Assembly: GCA_945870325.1 (NCBI GenBank)
Contig: CAMBRQ010000016.1
Span: 1-51,547 of the forward strand
Reading direction: 5' to 3'
Source of the DNA: an uncultured Dorea sp.
GTDB lineage: Bacteria > Bacillota > Clostridia > Lachnospirales > Lachnospiraceae
DNA: 51,547 nt
The position numbers and the translations under genes are program-made. The notes under the pieces were generated by a model that saw only the letters and a list, made by a program, of their open reading frames with translations, was not told where the DNA came from and ran no database searches. Positions 26,449 to 35,396 of this stretch are shown here, piece by piece. The number at the start of each line of letters is the position of its first letter. The first letter of the stretch is position 1.

Positions 26449-27259
26449 CCTCAGGAAAAGCTTTGGAGATACGGAAGTCCTTAAGGGGATTAACGTTACC
26501 ATCAACAAAGGGGATATCGTGGCGGTTATTGGACCTTCAGGTTCCGGCAAGAGTACATTCTTACGGTGCCTGAACTGTATGGAGGACCCTACAGGCGGCA
26601 ATATTATCTTCAAAGGAGTAGATATTGCAGACATGAGTGTCGATATTAATGTACATCGTCGGCACATGGGAATGGTATTCCAGCATTTTAACCTGTTCAA
26701 TAATAAGACGGTGCTCCAGAACATTATGATGGCTCCGGTGTATCTAAGGTGCCAGGATCTGAAGAAGGCGAAACGGAAGAACCGTATCATCAGTATTCAG
26801 AACGTGTTCAGGGGAAGCGATAAAAAAGAACTGATTCCAATCACACAGACGAAGGAGCAGATTAGAAGCGAAGTAAGAGAACAGGCGATGGCTCTGCTGC
26901 AGCGAATCGGTCTGGAGGATAAGGCTGATGTCTATCCGTCTACTTTGTCAGGAGGACAGAAGCAGCGTATTGCAATTGTACGTTCACTGGCAATGGACCC
27001 GGATGTGATTCTGTTCGATGAGCCGACATCTGCGCTGGATCCGGAGATGGTTGGAGAAGTTCTGGAACTGATGAAACAGCTTGCCCGCGAGGGAATGACT
27101 ATGGTTGTGGTTACTCACGAGATGGGATTCGCTAAGGAAGTGGCTTCCAGGGTAATCTTCATGGATGAAGGTCAGATCAAGGAGCAGGGGAGTCCGAAGG
27201 AATTCTTTGAGAATCCGAAGGATGCAAGGCTTCAGGAATTTTTATCGAAGATTTTATAG
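26432..27259 (+). CDS. Polar amino-acid ABC transporter ATP-binding protein
   Basis: 275 residues; Walker [10 protein letters not shown], signature LSGGQKQR, Walker B VILFDEP and the H-loop VVVTHEMG. It is about 30-35 residues longer than most GlnQ/HisP proteins. The extra, strongly charged stretch (around [18 protein letters not shown]) lies between the Q-loop and the signature, in the helical subdomain. The GTG start at 26432 has GAAAGGAG upstream and overlaps the permease gene. Confidence 0.93.
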   Translation: MIDVINLRKSFGDTEVLKGINVTINKGDIVAVIGPSGSGKSTFLRCLNCMEDPTGGNIIFKGVDIADMSVDINVHRRHMGMVFQHFNLFNNKTVLQNIMMAPVYLRCQDLKKAKRKNRIISIQNVFRGSDKKELIPITQTKEQIRSEVREQAMALLQRIGLEDKADVYPSTLSGGQKQRIAIVRSLAMDPDVILFDEPTSALDPEMVGEVLELMKQLAREGMTMVVVTHEMGFAKEVASRVIFMDEGQIKEQGSPKEFFENPKDARLQEFLSKIL

Positions 27260-27278
27260 AATGGAACTTATAATAAAG

Positions 27279-27308
27279 GTGAGAGTGAATTTAAGTATTC
27301 GCTCTCAC
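27279..27308 (+). terminator. Hairpin after the amino-acid transporter operon
   Basis: GTGAGAGTGAAT pairs with ATTCGCTCTCAC with one wobble pair. Only TT follows before an A-run, so termination efficiency is uncertain. Confidence 0.55.
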
Positions 27309-27310
27309 TT

Positions 27311-27363
27311 AAAAAATTATCGCTGAACCAAGATTAATAGTTAGATTCTAGGTTCAGCGATAA
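27311..27363 (-). terminator. Terminator of the minus-strand nuclease pseudogene
   Basis: TTATCGCTGAACC (27317-27329) pairs perfectly with GGTTCAGCGATAA (27351-27363). Read leftward, the stem is followed by six T (plus-strand A-run 27311-27316), as expected for a terminator of the convergent minus-strand gene. Confidence 0.8.
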
Positions 27364-27368
27364 CTATA

Positions 27369-28253
27369 TTATTTGGAATTTAGATATTCTTCTTTGAGTT
27401 TTCGGACCGTTTCCAAGGGCAGAACAATACGCTCTGCAATCGTATTCTCATCAAGAATGTCAATAAGACTTCTTGCATTCTGTAATTTTTCCGCTTCAAT
27501 GCCCTGAGAGATTCCCTGGGAGAATCCATCATTAAATAACATCTGACCAACCTTAGTCATACGCATCGCCTCCATAACTTCTTTTAATTCTTTTGAATCT
27601 AAAAATTTTTCTGTCATCGTATAAATCACCGCCTCACATCTCTGAAGATCTTCCTGATCAATAGAGGTAATATCTTTTGTCATTGAAAATGCGGATAGAA
27701 TTCGGTCTTTTTGGGATGAATTGCCACTCATTAAAGGCATCAGGATTAACTGTATAAGATCCTGTCGGGTAATAGGCAATCCATGTTCGTTCTTATACTC
27801 TAGTTCTTTTAACAACTTATCTGCATTTTTATCCTGCATGATGATAGGTACAACTTGGTAAGTATTCACGCCTTCATGCAGTTCTGTAACAGGTTTTTTA
27901 ATATTTCCAGAGAACAGAACATAAGTAGTCACTGGAACACCGTAATAATGGCTGGTTGTTGCCTCATAGTTGCGAAAGCGTCTTAACCCGGCAATTCCCT
28001 CATTGGTACTCTGAAATTCAAAATGTATCCAGGAGTCATCTTCCATTACAAAGTTAAAATCCTGGAACATTTTCTTTATCTCAATCTTCACCAGTTCTGT
28101 GGGTGCAATTGAGCGTACTTTTCCTGCAATTCCCTAATAAGGAATCAGTTCATCTGCGAAGAACTGTGCCATCATTTTCAAGGCTGCAGCTTCATGTTGT
28201 GCAGCAGCAGAATTAGTATCAATCTGTACTGCATCAGGGATTTGAGTTTCCAT
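27369..28253 (-). pseudogene. Rpn/PD-(D/E)XK transposase-like nuclease gene with in-frame stop
   Basis: The frame starts at an ATG at 28253 (METQIPDAVQ), runs 39 codons to ELIPY, meets a TAG at 28136-28134, then stays open in the same frame to 27369. Residues after the stop (GIAGKVRSIAPTELVKIEIK, DDSWIHFEFQST, RRFRNYEA) continue the Rpn-family pattern without a gap. This family is described as PD-(D/E)XK recombination-promoting nucleases. The intact 240-codon part could start at a GTG at 28091, but it would lack the N-terminus. It is most simply a nonsense-mutated gene. Confidence 0.75.
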
Positions 28254-28659
28254 ATAGTCTCCTTTCCGTAAAACTATATAGAGAACTATCTAACTTAACT
28301 ATATCAAAAAAAGATATACAAGACAATGGTATTACAAACTGTAATGGGTTAATGGTATCATAAAAACTTGAAAAATGCCTTAGAATATAAGGATGATTCA
28401 ATGATAAAAGAAAGATTCAGCATTATATATATAATTGAATCCAAGATGAATTATTAGATAAAAAATATCTGAAATTCAAAAATAAAATGGAAGACAGTTC
28501 TGCTATATAGAGAACCATTGCCTGTGTACAAAAGTGTAAAGGAAAGTGGTCAGAGTGTCAAGTTATAAATACTCATTCTAAATAGAATCTATCTATAACT
28601 ATATTGAAAATAACGATTAGATTGCAAAACTTATTTGTGTTACGATATTGATAGTAAGA
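28254..28659. other. AT-rich gap without genes
   Basis: About 400 bases of AT-rich DNA between the nuclease pseudogene and the cobalamin riboswitch. No credible gene or tRNA is visible. The 13-mer CTATATAGAGAAC occurs twice, at 28274-28286 and 28503-28515. The region must contain the promoters of the pseudogene (leftward) and the riboswitch (rightward), but I cannot pick convincing hexamers. Confidence 0.6.
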
Positions 28660-28811
28660 TATATAGTGATGCAGCGGCATTGAAAAGGGAACCCGGTGAG
28701 AATCCGGGACAGCCCATTCTACTGTATGATGGACAATGATCCCAGAAGTCACCCGTATATGGGGAAGGCGGGATTAAAGGATGAAATTAAGTCAGGAGAC
28801 CTGCTATATAT
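28660..28811 (+). promoter_or_regulatory. Cobalamin riboswitch
   Basis: The core pattern of the B12 riboswitch is visible: GGGAACCCGGTGAGAATCC, then GGGACAGCCC, CAGAAGTCACCC, GGGAAGGCGGGAT and the B12 box AAGTCAGGAGACCTGC (28789-28804). The closing stem pairs TATATAG (28660-28666) with CTATATA (28804-28810). It precedes the CobW-type GTPase and the corrinoid methyltransferase operon and is followed by a terminator, the usual expression platform. Family members bind adenosyl- or other cobalamins and usually switch expression off. Confidence 0.93.
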
Positions 28812-28825
28812 GGATGAAACTTTTC

Positions 28826-28871
28826 GGTGGGGAAAAGTCAGCGGTTACGCTGGTTTTTCCTCGCCATTTTT
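28826..28871 (+). terminator. Riboswitch expression-platform terminator
   Basis: GGTGGGGAAAA (28826-28836) pairs with TTTTCCTCGCC (28855-28865) with two wobbles, enclosing CAGCG/CGCTG (28839-28852), and is followed by a T-run. It lies 15 bases after the riboswitch, so ligand-dependent termination is likely. Confidence 0.85.
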
Positions 28872-28939
28872 TATCTAAATATAAAAATACAAAGGAAGAT
28901 GATTATGACTTGCGAGCAACTTCAGGAAGAGGTGATTCT

Positions 28940-29875
28940 ATGGATATACAGATTGTGTCAGGATTCCTGGGAGCAGGAAAGACAACATTCTTAAATAAAT
29001 ATCTGCCATTGTTAGACGGCAACACAGTGGTGATTGAGAATGAATTCGGAGAGGTCGGACTGGATGGTGACCTGATTCAGGGAGACATTCCGGTGAAGGA
29101 ACTGTATGCAGGATGCATCTGCTGTAGTCTGGCGATTGATTTCAGAAGAGGAATCAAAGAGATCGTCGAGTGGTATCAGCCGGATCGGATTGTGATTGAA
29201 CCTTCCGGAGTTGGAAGGCTCTCCGATATCGTAACGGCATGTGCCAGGGCAAAAGTAAAAGAAAAGATTGATCTTAGAATCACGAAACTGATAGCCATCG
29301 TAGATCTTCCATCCTATGAGGAATACAAAGACGGCTTTGGCGCATTCTATCAGGATCAGATTCAGCATGCAAGGCTACTGTTATTAAGCAATCTGGATCA
29401 GATATCACCGGAAGAGAAGAAGCGGCTAGTGAATGAGTTGAAGACAGATAATCCTAAAGCGATTATATACGAAGATGATTGGAGGTTCATGGATGGAGAA
29501 GCACTGCTCGAACTTGTGAATCTGGCGGAGGATTATGAGGATGCTCCGGAAGAAGTAAGCGTACCGGCGCTTCCTGCGGACAGAGTGTTTGCAAGCATAG
29601 CAATCAGTGATCCGGCAGAATTGACGGAACAGAGACTTGAGGAGATATTGGATCATCTGGGTGATCAGCAGTATGGTCAGATCTTGCGGGCGAAAGGCAT
29701 CTTATCCGCGGGCGAAAGCGGTTTGATGCATTTTGATTACACGCCGGCCGCAAGGAAGATTCATACGATTGCCGAGAGTGGAAAACAGGAGAGAGAAGAG
29801 GGCGCGTGGGAGTGCAAGGTCATTATTATAGGGTGTGACTTGAATGATGTAGCACTTCGATCGCTTTTCCAATAG
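28940..29875 (+). CDS. CobW/COG0523-family GTP-binding metallochaperone
   Basis: 311 residues. Walker A GFLGAGKTT (8-16), the metal-binding C59-I-C61-C62 motif, and the guanine-recognition region near SNLDQ. The C-terminal CobW domain is shorter than usual. COG0523 proteins deliver metals or help cobalamin metabolism; here the B12 riboswitch and downstream corrinoid proteins point to cobalt or corrinoid handling. I start at 28940 with AGGAAGAGG upstream; the frame is open further left through the riboswitch terminator, which is RNA structure. First gene of the operon. Confidence 0.9.
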   Translation: MDIQIVSGFLGAGKTTFLNKYLPLLDGNTVVIENEFGEVGLDGDLIQGDIPVKELYAGCICCSLAIDFRRGIKEIVEWYQPDRIVIEPSGVGRLSDIVTACARAKVKEKIDLRITKLIAIVDLPSYEEYKDGFGAFYQDQIQHARLLLLSNLDQISPEEKKRLVNELKTDNPKAIIYEDDWRFMDGEALLELVNLAEDYEDAPEEVSVPALPADRVFASIAISDPAELTEQRLEEILDHLGDQQYGQILRAKGILSAGESGLMHFDYTPAARKIHTIAESGKQEREEGAWECKVIIIGCDLNDVALRSLFQ

Positions 29876-29909
29876 TAAGAAAAATAAGAAAAGTAGGAGG
29901 AAGTGTAGT

Positions 29910-30560
29910 ATGCAGACGAAAGAAGAAATGCTGCGAAAGTTATCAGACTGCGTGTTTGATATGGAAGATGAGGAGGTTGTAGACGTAGTAAAAGAGTATA
30001 TTGAATGCGGATACGACCCGCAGGAAGGTATGCTTCAGGGGCTGGTAGACGGAATGAAGAGAGCCAGCGAATTATACGAAGAGGGAGAGTATTTTGTGCC
30101 GGAACTGATTGTTTGTTCTGATGCAATGTATGCAGGAATCGAGGAATTCCAGAAGTATCTGCCGGAGACAGAGAACAACAGCATTGGCAAAGTTGCGATT
30201 GGTGTTGTGGAAGGTGATACGCACGATATCGGTAAGAATCTGGTAAGGATTATGATGGAGACTGGCGGATTCGATGTGCATGATCTGGGACGAGATGTGG
30301 CACTGGATACATTCGTTGACTATATGAGAGACAATGATGTGGATATTCTATGCATGTCATCCCTGATGACCACCACCATGCCAGGTATGGGGATTGTTAT
30401 TGAGAAGTTAAAAGAAGCGGGGCTCCGTGACAAGGTGAAGATTATGGTAGGAGGCGCACCGGTATCTCCGGCATTTGCAGAGAAGATTGGAGCGGACGGG
30501 TATACGAGAAGTGCGATTGAGGCGGTAGAATTTGCGAAGAAATTAGTTGGCGCAGCATAG
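29910..30560 (+). CDS. Corrinoid protein 1 of a methyltransferase system
   Basis: 216 residues: an N-terminal helical cap domain (about 1-85) and a B12-binding Rossmann domain. The base-off cobalamin motif D103-x-H105-x2-G108 (EGDTHDIGKN) supplies the lower axial histidine, with SSLMTTTMPGM and GGAPVSPAFAEKIGADGYTR completing the site. It carries the methyl group between methyltransferases, as MtaC, MtbC and MttC do. It is a clear paralogue of the protein at 33720. TAGGAGGAAG precedes the ATG. Confidence 0.95.
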   Translation: MQTKEEMLRKLSDCVFDMEDEEVVDVVKEYIECGYDPQEGMLQGLVDGMKRASELYEEGEYFVPELIVCSDAMYAGIEEFQKYLPETENNSIGKVAIGVVEGDTHDIGKNLVRIMMETGGFDVHDLGRDVALDTFVDYMRDNDVDILCMSSLMTTTMPGMGIVIEKLKEAGLRDKVKIMVGGAPVSPAFAEKIGADGYTRSAIEAVEFAKKLVGAA

Positions 30561-30573
30561 GAGGAAGAGAATT

Positions 30574-31599
30574 ATGATGGGAAAAAGAGAAGCGGTTAAG
30601 GCGATTTTGGAAGGAAAAGGGGCTGACAGGATTCCGATCATTATGAATGCATTCTCTCTTCCTGTTATGCGGTATGGATATACGATGCCAGAGGCATTAA
30701 TGAGTCCCGAAAAAATGACCAAATGTATGGTGGGAACGAGACGTGAATTAGGATATGACGGATTATGCGCCGGAGTCTATGGCGGAATTGCAATGATGAT
30801 GGGAGGCCATCTTCCGAATAGTGAAGGTGCGATATCTGGAAATGGAGAAGATGTGATTCATTCTATGGACGATATCAAAAAATTACGTCCGTATAATGTG
30901 GATGAATGTATGGCGATGAAGACTCTTCTGAAGACGATTGAGTTAATGCGGGAAGAAGAACCGGATGAGCCTATCTACGTCATCCTTCATGTACCGGCTG
31001 CGGTAGCATTCACTTTGATGGGAGCGAAGCCAGCATTTAAAGCGATGATTAAGAATCAGGAATTGTTCAAGGCACTATGTGATCATGTGGAGGATGCAGT
31101 GGTGGAATCCTGCAAGGTGCTGGTAGATGCAGGAGTTGATTTCCTGTGGTTCCCGATGCCGAACTTCGGTGGCTTCTGTATTTCCAGAAAGTCTTATGAG
31201 AAATGTATCTCAGAGAGCAACATTCGTGCGAATAAACGGATCAAGGACTATGGCGCGAAGATTGTAATCCATACCTGCGGACTCTATGATGACAGATTCG
31301 ACCTGGTACTCAAAGAATCAGGAGATGCGTGGCATATCTCAGATACGCAGACGAAGAAGGTGAAGGATGAGTATGGAGATAAGGTATCATTGATGGGTAA
31401 TATCCCTTGCTGTTCTGTTCTTATGGAGGGAACGGAAGAAGAGGTGTATCAGTTTGCTTATCAGGAGTGTATGGATGGAGCGAGAGACGGACGCTTCATC
31501 TTAAGTGGTGACTGCGATGTGTCTCCGCTGACCCCGGATGAGAATGTGATTGCGGCTGTAAGAGCAGCAAAGGATGCGGAAAAAGTGCTGTTCGGGTAG
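30574..31599 (+). CDS. URO-D family corrinoid methyltransferase 1
   Basis: 341 residues of the uroporphyrinogen decarboxylase superfamily, MtaA/MtbA/CmuA branch. The zinc site for thiol activation or methyl transfer is present: H233-x-C235 (IHTCG) and C314 (SGDCD). True HemE proteins lack this site. The start at 30574 follows AGGAGG; the longer open frame overlaps the corrinoid protein and lacks homology. Its exact role (from substrate to corrinoid, or from corrinoid to acceptor) cannot be told from sequence. Confidence 0.9.
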   Translation: MMGKREAVKAILEGKGADRIPIIMNAFSLPVMRYGYTMPEALMSPEKMTKCMVGTRRELGYDGLCAGVYGGIAMMMGGHLPNSEGAISGNGEDVIHSMDDIKKLRPYNVDECMAMKTLLKTIELMREEEPDEPIYVILHVPAAVAFTLMGAKPAFKAMIKNQELFKALCDHVEDAVVESCKVLVDAGVDFLWFPMPNFGGFCISRKSYEKCISESNIRANKRIKDYGAKIVIHTCGLYDDRFDLVLKESGDAWHISDTQTKKVKDEYGDKVSLMGNIPCCSVLMEGTEEEVYQFAYQECMDGARDGRFILSGDCDVSPLTPDENVIAAVRAAKDAEKVLFG

Positions 31600-31609
31600 G
31601 AGGAAGAAG

Positions 31610-32479
31610 ATGGCGGATATAAAAGATTTTCAATGTACTTATGATAATTCGGCAGGGATTAATGGAGAAGTGACGAAAGGGCTGAACCTTGAATTCCCGG
31701 ATGCATATATGCATTGGGATACGATGGCGAGTCTGTCCAAGGCGTTAAAAGAGCATGACAAAGCGGCGTTCTGTGAATTGCCGTTCTGCCATACGGTTGA
31801 GGCGGAAGCCATGGGCGGCATCGTGAACTATGGCAATGAGGTGACTGGTCCAAGGGCGAAGGAGTATATCTGCACGACTCCGGAAGAACTGTTGGAATTA
31901 TCGGAGATCGATTTTACCAAGGGGCGAATCCATGAGGTGCTTCTTGCATGTAAGACACTGAGAGATCAGGGCGAGCATGTGGTGCTTCAGGTATCAGGAC
32001 CATTTACGATACTGAATGTCTTGATTGATGCAAAATATGTATTCAAAGCGATGCGGAAGAAACCGGAACTTATGAAAGAGGTGTTTTGGAAACTGGGGAC
32101 GGAGATCTTGAAGTTCATAGAAGAGGCTAAGAAGTATGATGTTGACCTGATTAGTTATGCAGATTCTTCTGGAGGGCTGAATATTCTGGGACCGAAGATG
32201 GCAGAGCAGGTAGTAGAGGATTTTACATACGAGTTCTTAAAGAAAGTAGAAGAACTGGCAGATGATAAGACGCTGATTCTGTTATGTCCGAAGACTACAT
32301 TCGCATTATTGGGGACTGAGAAGGCACAGTTTAAGGATCGCCAATTGTCAGGACCGATGGCATATGGGGAAGGCTGCATTGAGATGATCGGAAAAGCGAA
32401 GTTTGCAGGGCAGATGTGTATTAAGAATGTAGGATATCGGCTGGAGAATGCGATATTGAAAGAAGTTGTTCTGAGATAA
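31610..32479 (+). CDS. URO-D family protein 2 with degenerate zinc site
   Basis: 289 residues, shorter than its neighbours. It has the family fold marks (VEAEAMGGIVNYGNEVTGP, LQVSGPFTILNVLIDAKYVF, SYADSSGGLNILGPK), but at the H-x-C-G position it reads L224-L-C226-P, so the zinc histidine is missing; C270 may be the distal cysteine. It may be catalytically different or a partner subunit. The start at 31610 follows AGGAGG. It is 10 bases after methyltransferase 1. Confidence 0.82.
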   Translation: MADIKDFQCTYDNSAGINGEVTKGLNLEFPDAYMHWDTMASLSKALKEHDKAAFCELPFCHTVEAEAMGGIVNYGNEVTGPRAKEYICTTPEELLELSEIDFTKGRIHEVLLACKTLRDQGEHVVLQVSGPFTILNVLIDAKYVFKAMRKKPELMKEVFWKLGTEILKFIEEAKKYDVDLISYADSSGGLNILGPKMAEQVVEDFTYEFLKKVEELADDKTLILLCPKTTFALLGTEKAQFKDRQLSGPMAYGEGCIEMIGKAKFAGQMCIKNVGYRLENAILKEVVLR

Positions 32480-32535
32480 TTGTTAACAAGGCATGCTTGG
32501 ACGCTGAAAAAGCGGATAAGAGATGGGAGGTATAT

Positions 32536-33666
32536 ATGGAATACGAAGAACTGAAACGTCTGATGAGTGAGCAGAAGGACGAGATGACGGCTGCGGAGAG
32601 GATGAAGGCATATAACGCAGGAGAAGAAGTGGATTATATCCCTTATACATTGCAGGCACCAGATCCTGCTATGGCAGATATATTCGGATTTACAACTACG
32701 CAGTTTGCCAAAGATTTTGAAGTGAAGAGCGAAGTGATCCGAAGGAGAAAAGAAGAATTCGGACTGGATAGTTTTAACGTTGGATTGGGGCTTAAGACGA
32801 TTGGCGGAGCGCTTGGCTCAAAATTAAGAGCGCCGGAGCATGGGATTGACTATGTGGAGGAGCATGTATTGAAGGATTATGCGGATTTTGATAAACTTGA
32901 GGTAACTGATCCATATAAGAATCCGGTATTGGCGCCGATTCTGGAAAGTGCCAAGCGGTTAAAAGACCGTTTCCCGGATGTCAGCATGACAACCAGTGTG
33001 GCAGGACCGATATCTACAGCGATTGCGGTTCGTCCGGTAGAGATGGTGTTGAAGGATACCAGGAAGAATCCTGAGATGCTTCACAAGCTTCTGGATCTGA
33101 CGGTAGAATGCTCTTTGAGATGGTTCGAGGCATTTTATCATGAGTTCGGTCCTGTGGGGACGAATTTCTCAGATCCGGTGACTTGTATGGATGTTATCAG
33201 CAAGAAGCAGTTTGACGAATATTCGCTTCCATATATTAAGAAATTAATTGATGGTACGGAGAAGATTATGGGCTCCAGACCTGGCGCGCATATCTGTGGA
33301 AAGACAAGCCCAATCTGGGGAGATCTTGCAGATGCAGGATTATTCTCATTCAGTATTGATAATTGTGAGGATCTTGCGGTGGCGAAGGCGGCAGTCGGGG
33401 ACAGGATGCGTATTGCGGGGAATGTGCCTCCGGTGGATGTGATGAAAGAGGGAACGATTGATGAGGTCATTGCCTCCTGTAAGGAGTGCTTGGAGAAATG
33501 TGCCGATAGTCCGGCAGGTTTCATCCTGAACACGGGATGCCAGTTGCCAATTGGAACGCCAAAAGCGAATGTGGAAGCATTCATCTATGCGGCGAGAAAA
33601 TATGGACGCGGAGCAAGACTCGGACACATGCCGAAAGGAATATTAGAAGAAGGATTTGAGAATTAA
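32536..33666 (+). CDS. URO-D family corrinoid methyltransferase 3
   Basis: 376 residues with zinc ligands H252, C254 (AHICG) and C335 (NTGCQLPIGTP). It is a close paralogue of the enzyme at 39705, with zinc residues at identical positions and the same end (YAARKYGRGAR ... MPKGILEE). Bacterial demethylases of this family (for example MtvB-type) act as the first methyltransferase, moving a methyl from the substrate to the corrinoid protein. The start at 32536 follows GGGAGG. Confidence 0.88.
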   Translation: MEYEELKRLMSEQKDEMTAAERMKAYNAGEEVDYIPYTLQAPDPAMADIFGFTTTQFAKDFEVKSEVIRRRKEEFGLDSFNVGLGLKTIGGALGSKLRAPEHGIDYVEEHVLKDYADFDKLEVTDPYKNPVLAPILESAKRLKDRFPDVSMTTSVAGPISTAIAVRPVEMVLKDTRKNPEMLHKLLDLTVECSLRWFEAFYHEFGPVGTNFSDPVTCMDVISKKQFDEYSLPYIKKLIDGTEKIMGSRPGAHICGKTSPIWGDLADAGLFSFSIDNCEDLAVAKAAVGDRMRIAGNVPPVDVMKEGTIDEVIASCKECLEKCADSPAGFILNTGCQLPIGTPKANVEAFIYAARKYGRGARLGHMPKGILEEGFEN

Positions 33667-33719
33667 GTTATTATAGCCTGAAAATAATATTATCAGAAGA
33701 TAAGGAGGATACAGATAAT

Positions 33720-34370
33720 ATGAGTTCAAAAGAAGAATTACTGCAAAGGCTGTCAGACGGCGTGGTTGATATGGAAGAGGATGATGTGGCAGAGGCTGCC
33801 CAGGAGTATCTGGATGCCGGATATCCTGCATTTGATGGAATTATGGAGGGATTGGTGGATGGTATGAATCGCGCCAGCCAGCTCTATGAAGAAGAAGAGT
33901 ATTTCGTAACGGATGTATTGCTCTGTTCAGATGCAATGTATGCCGGACTGGATATCTTGCGTCCTCATCTGCCGGAGGTATCGAATGATGATAAGATTAC
34001 AGGAATTATCGGTGTTGTGGAGGGAGACACCCATGACATTGGAAAGAATCTGGTGAAGATCATGCTGGAGACTGCCGGATTCAATATGATTGATCTTGGA
34101 AGAGATGTGCCGCTTACCCAGTTTGTCGAGAGGGCAAAGGAACACAATGCAGATTTCGTGTGTATGTCTACGCTGATGACGACGACGATGGGCGGGATGG
34201 AGACGGTGATTCACCTGTTAGAAGAGGCCGGTCTTAGGGATAAGGTGAAGGTTATGATTGGAGGAGGTCCGATTTCCCAGAAGTATGCAGATAAGATTGG
34301 GGCAGACGGATATTCCCAGAATGCGGTAGAGGCTGTAAAACTTGCGAAGAGATTATTGAATATTGCATAG
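33720..34370 (+). CDS. Corrinoid protein 2 of a methyltransferase system
   Basis: 216 residues, the same length as corrinoid protein 1, with the cobalamin histidine again at H105 (EGDTHDIGKN). The N-terminal cap (LLQRLSDGVVDMEEDDVAEA) and C-terminal motif (ISQKYADKIGADGYSQNAVE) are close to the paralogue. Two carriers in one cluster suggest two substrates or two partner enzymes. AAGGAGG lies about 12 bases upstream of the ATG, a long spacing. Confidence 0.95.
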   Translation: MSSKEELLQRLSDGVVDMEEDDVAEAAQEYLDAGYPAFDGIMEGLVDGMNRASQLYEEEEYFVTDVLLCSDAMYAGLDILRPHLPEVSNDDKITGIIGVVEGDTHDIGKNLVKIMLETAGFNMIDLGRDVPLTQFVERAKEHNADFVCMSTLMTTTMGGMETVIHLLEEAGLRDKVKVMIGGGPISQKYADKIGADGYSQNAVEAVKLAKRLLNIA

Positions 34371-34379
34371 GAGTAGATA

Positions 34380-35396
34380 ATGTTAACACCAAAAGAAAGA
34401 CTAAGAATGATATTAGATGGACAGAATGCCGATCGGCCGGCGTGTATCTGTCCGGGCGGCATGATGAATATGGTAACATCAGAATTGATGGATAAGGTAA
34501 AGGTTCATATGCCGGAAGCCCATAATGATGCCAGACAGATGGCGGATCTTGCCAAAGCAGTATATGAGGAAGGGTGCTTTGAGAATTATGGAGTGCCATT
34601 CTGCATGACCGTAGAGGCGGAGGAGATGGGGGCGAAAGTGGATATGGGTTCCCATGTCTATGAGCCTCATGTTGTGGAATATGTCATTGATTCTGTGAGT
34701 GACTATAAGAGATTAACACCTGTGGATATAACCCGGGGACGTGCCAAAGTTGTATTGGATGCGATCCGTATTTTGAAGGAAGAGACGGAAGGAGTGCCGA
34801 TTGTTGGTAATCTGACAGGACCGATCAGTACAGCAAGTTCCGTGATGGAGCCGGTTGTATTCTATAAGGAACTGCGTAAGAAGAATCAAGAGGCACATGA
34901 ATACATGGAATTCATTACGGAGCAGCTGATTGCATTTGGAAGGGCACAGATAGAAGCGGGAGCAGATATCATTGCCATCTCTGACCCGAGTGGTACGGGA
35001 GAGATCTTGGGACCAAAGTATTTTAAAGAATTCGCAGTAACTTATATTAATAATTTGCTGGATTCGCTGCAGGATGAGAAGATGGGGTCGATCGTACATA
35101 TCTGTGGGCAGATGAGTCCTGTATACAAGGAAGTGAATGAGGTACATAGCAGTGCGCTTAGTTTTGATTCAATCGTGCCAATGAAGGAGGCAAGAGAGCA
35201 TCTGAAAGACAGGGTGCTGATGGGAAATGTTAGTACTTATGCGCTGGAATTCGGTGATCCGGACAGAGTGAAGATGCTTACAAGAGGCTGCGTGAAGAAT
35301 GGTTCGGATATTATATCTCCAGCCTGTGGATTGGGAATGAAATCTCCGCTTGCAAATGTCCAATCAATTCTGGCGTGTCTTAAGGAGGATGCGTAG
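34380..35396 (+). CDS. URO-D family corrinoid methyltransferase 4
   Basis: 338 residues with zinc ligands H240, C242 (VHICG) and C316 (SPACGLG). The spacing is like archaeal MtaA/MtbA (methylcobamide:CoM methyltransferases), so it might transfer the methyl from the corrinoid to an acceptor; that is inference. It starts nine bases after corrinoid protein 2 and its stop abuts the RACo gene. Confidence 0.9.
   Translation: MLTPKERLRMILDGQNADRPACICPGGMMNMVTSELMDKVKVHMPEAHNDARQMADLAKAVYEEGCFENYGVPFCMTVEAEEMGAKVDMGSHVYEPHVVEYVIDSVSDYKRLTPVDITRGRAKVVLDAIRILKEETEGVPIVGNLTGPISTASSVMEPVVFYKELRKKNQEAHEYMEFITEQLIAFGRAQIEAGADIIAISDPSGTGEILGPKYFKEFAVTYINNLLDSLQDEKMGSIVHICGQMSPVYKEVNEVHSSALSFDSIVPMKEAREHLKDRVLMGNVSTYALEFGDPDRVKMLTRGCVKNGSDIISPACGLGMKSPLANVQSILACLKEDA

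Noticed and set aside
28696..28878. Open frame of 60 codons over the riboswitch
   Set aside because: The DNA is explained by the cobalamin riboswitch and its terminator.
28781..28939. N-terminal extension of the CobW-type protein
   Set aside because: It would translate the B12 box and terminator hairpin; the P-loop protein starts naturally at 28940 with a ribosome binding site.
31610..32479. Frameshift as the reason for the short URO-D protein 2
   Set aside because: The frame is open from a good ribosome binding site to a stop close to the expected end, with family motifs along its length, so it looks like a genuine divergent member.
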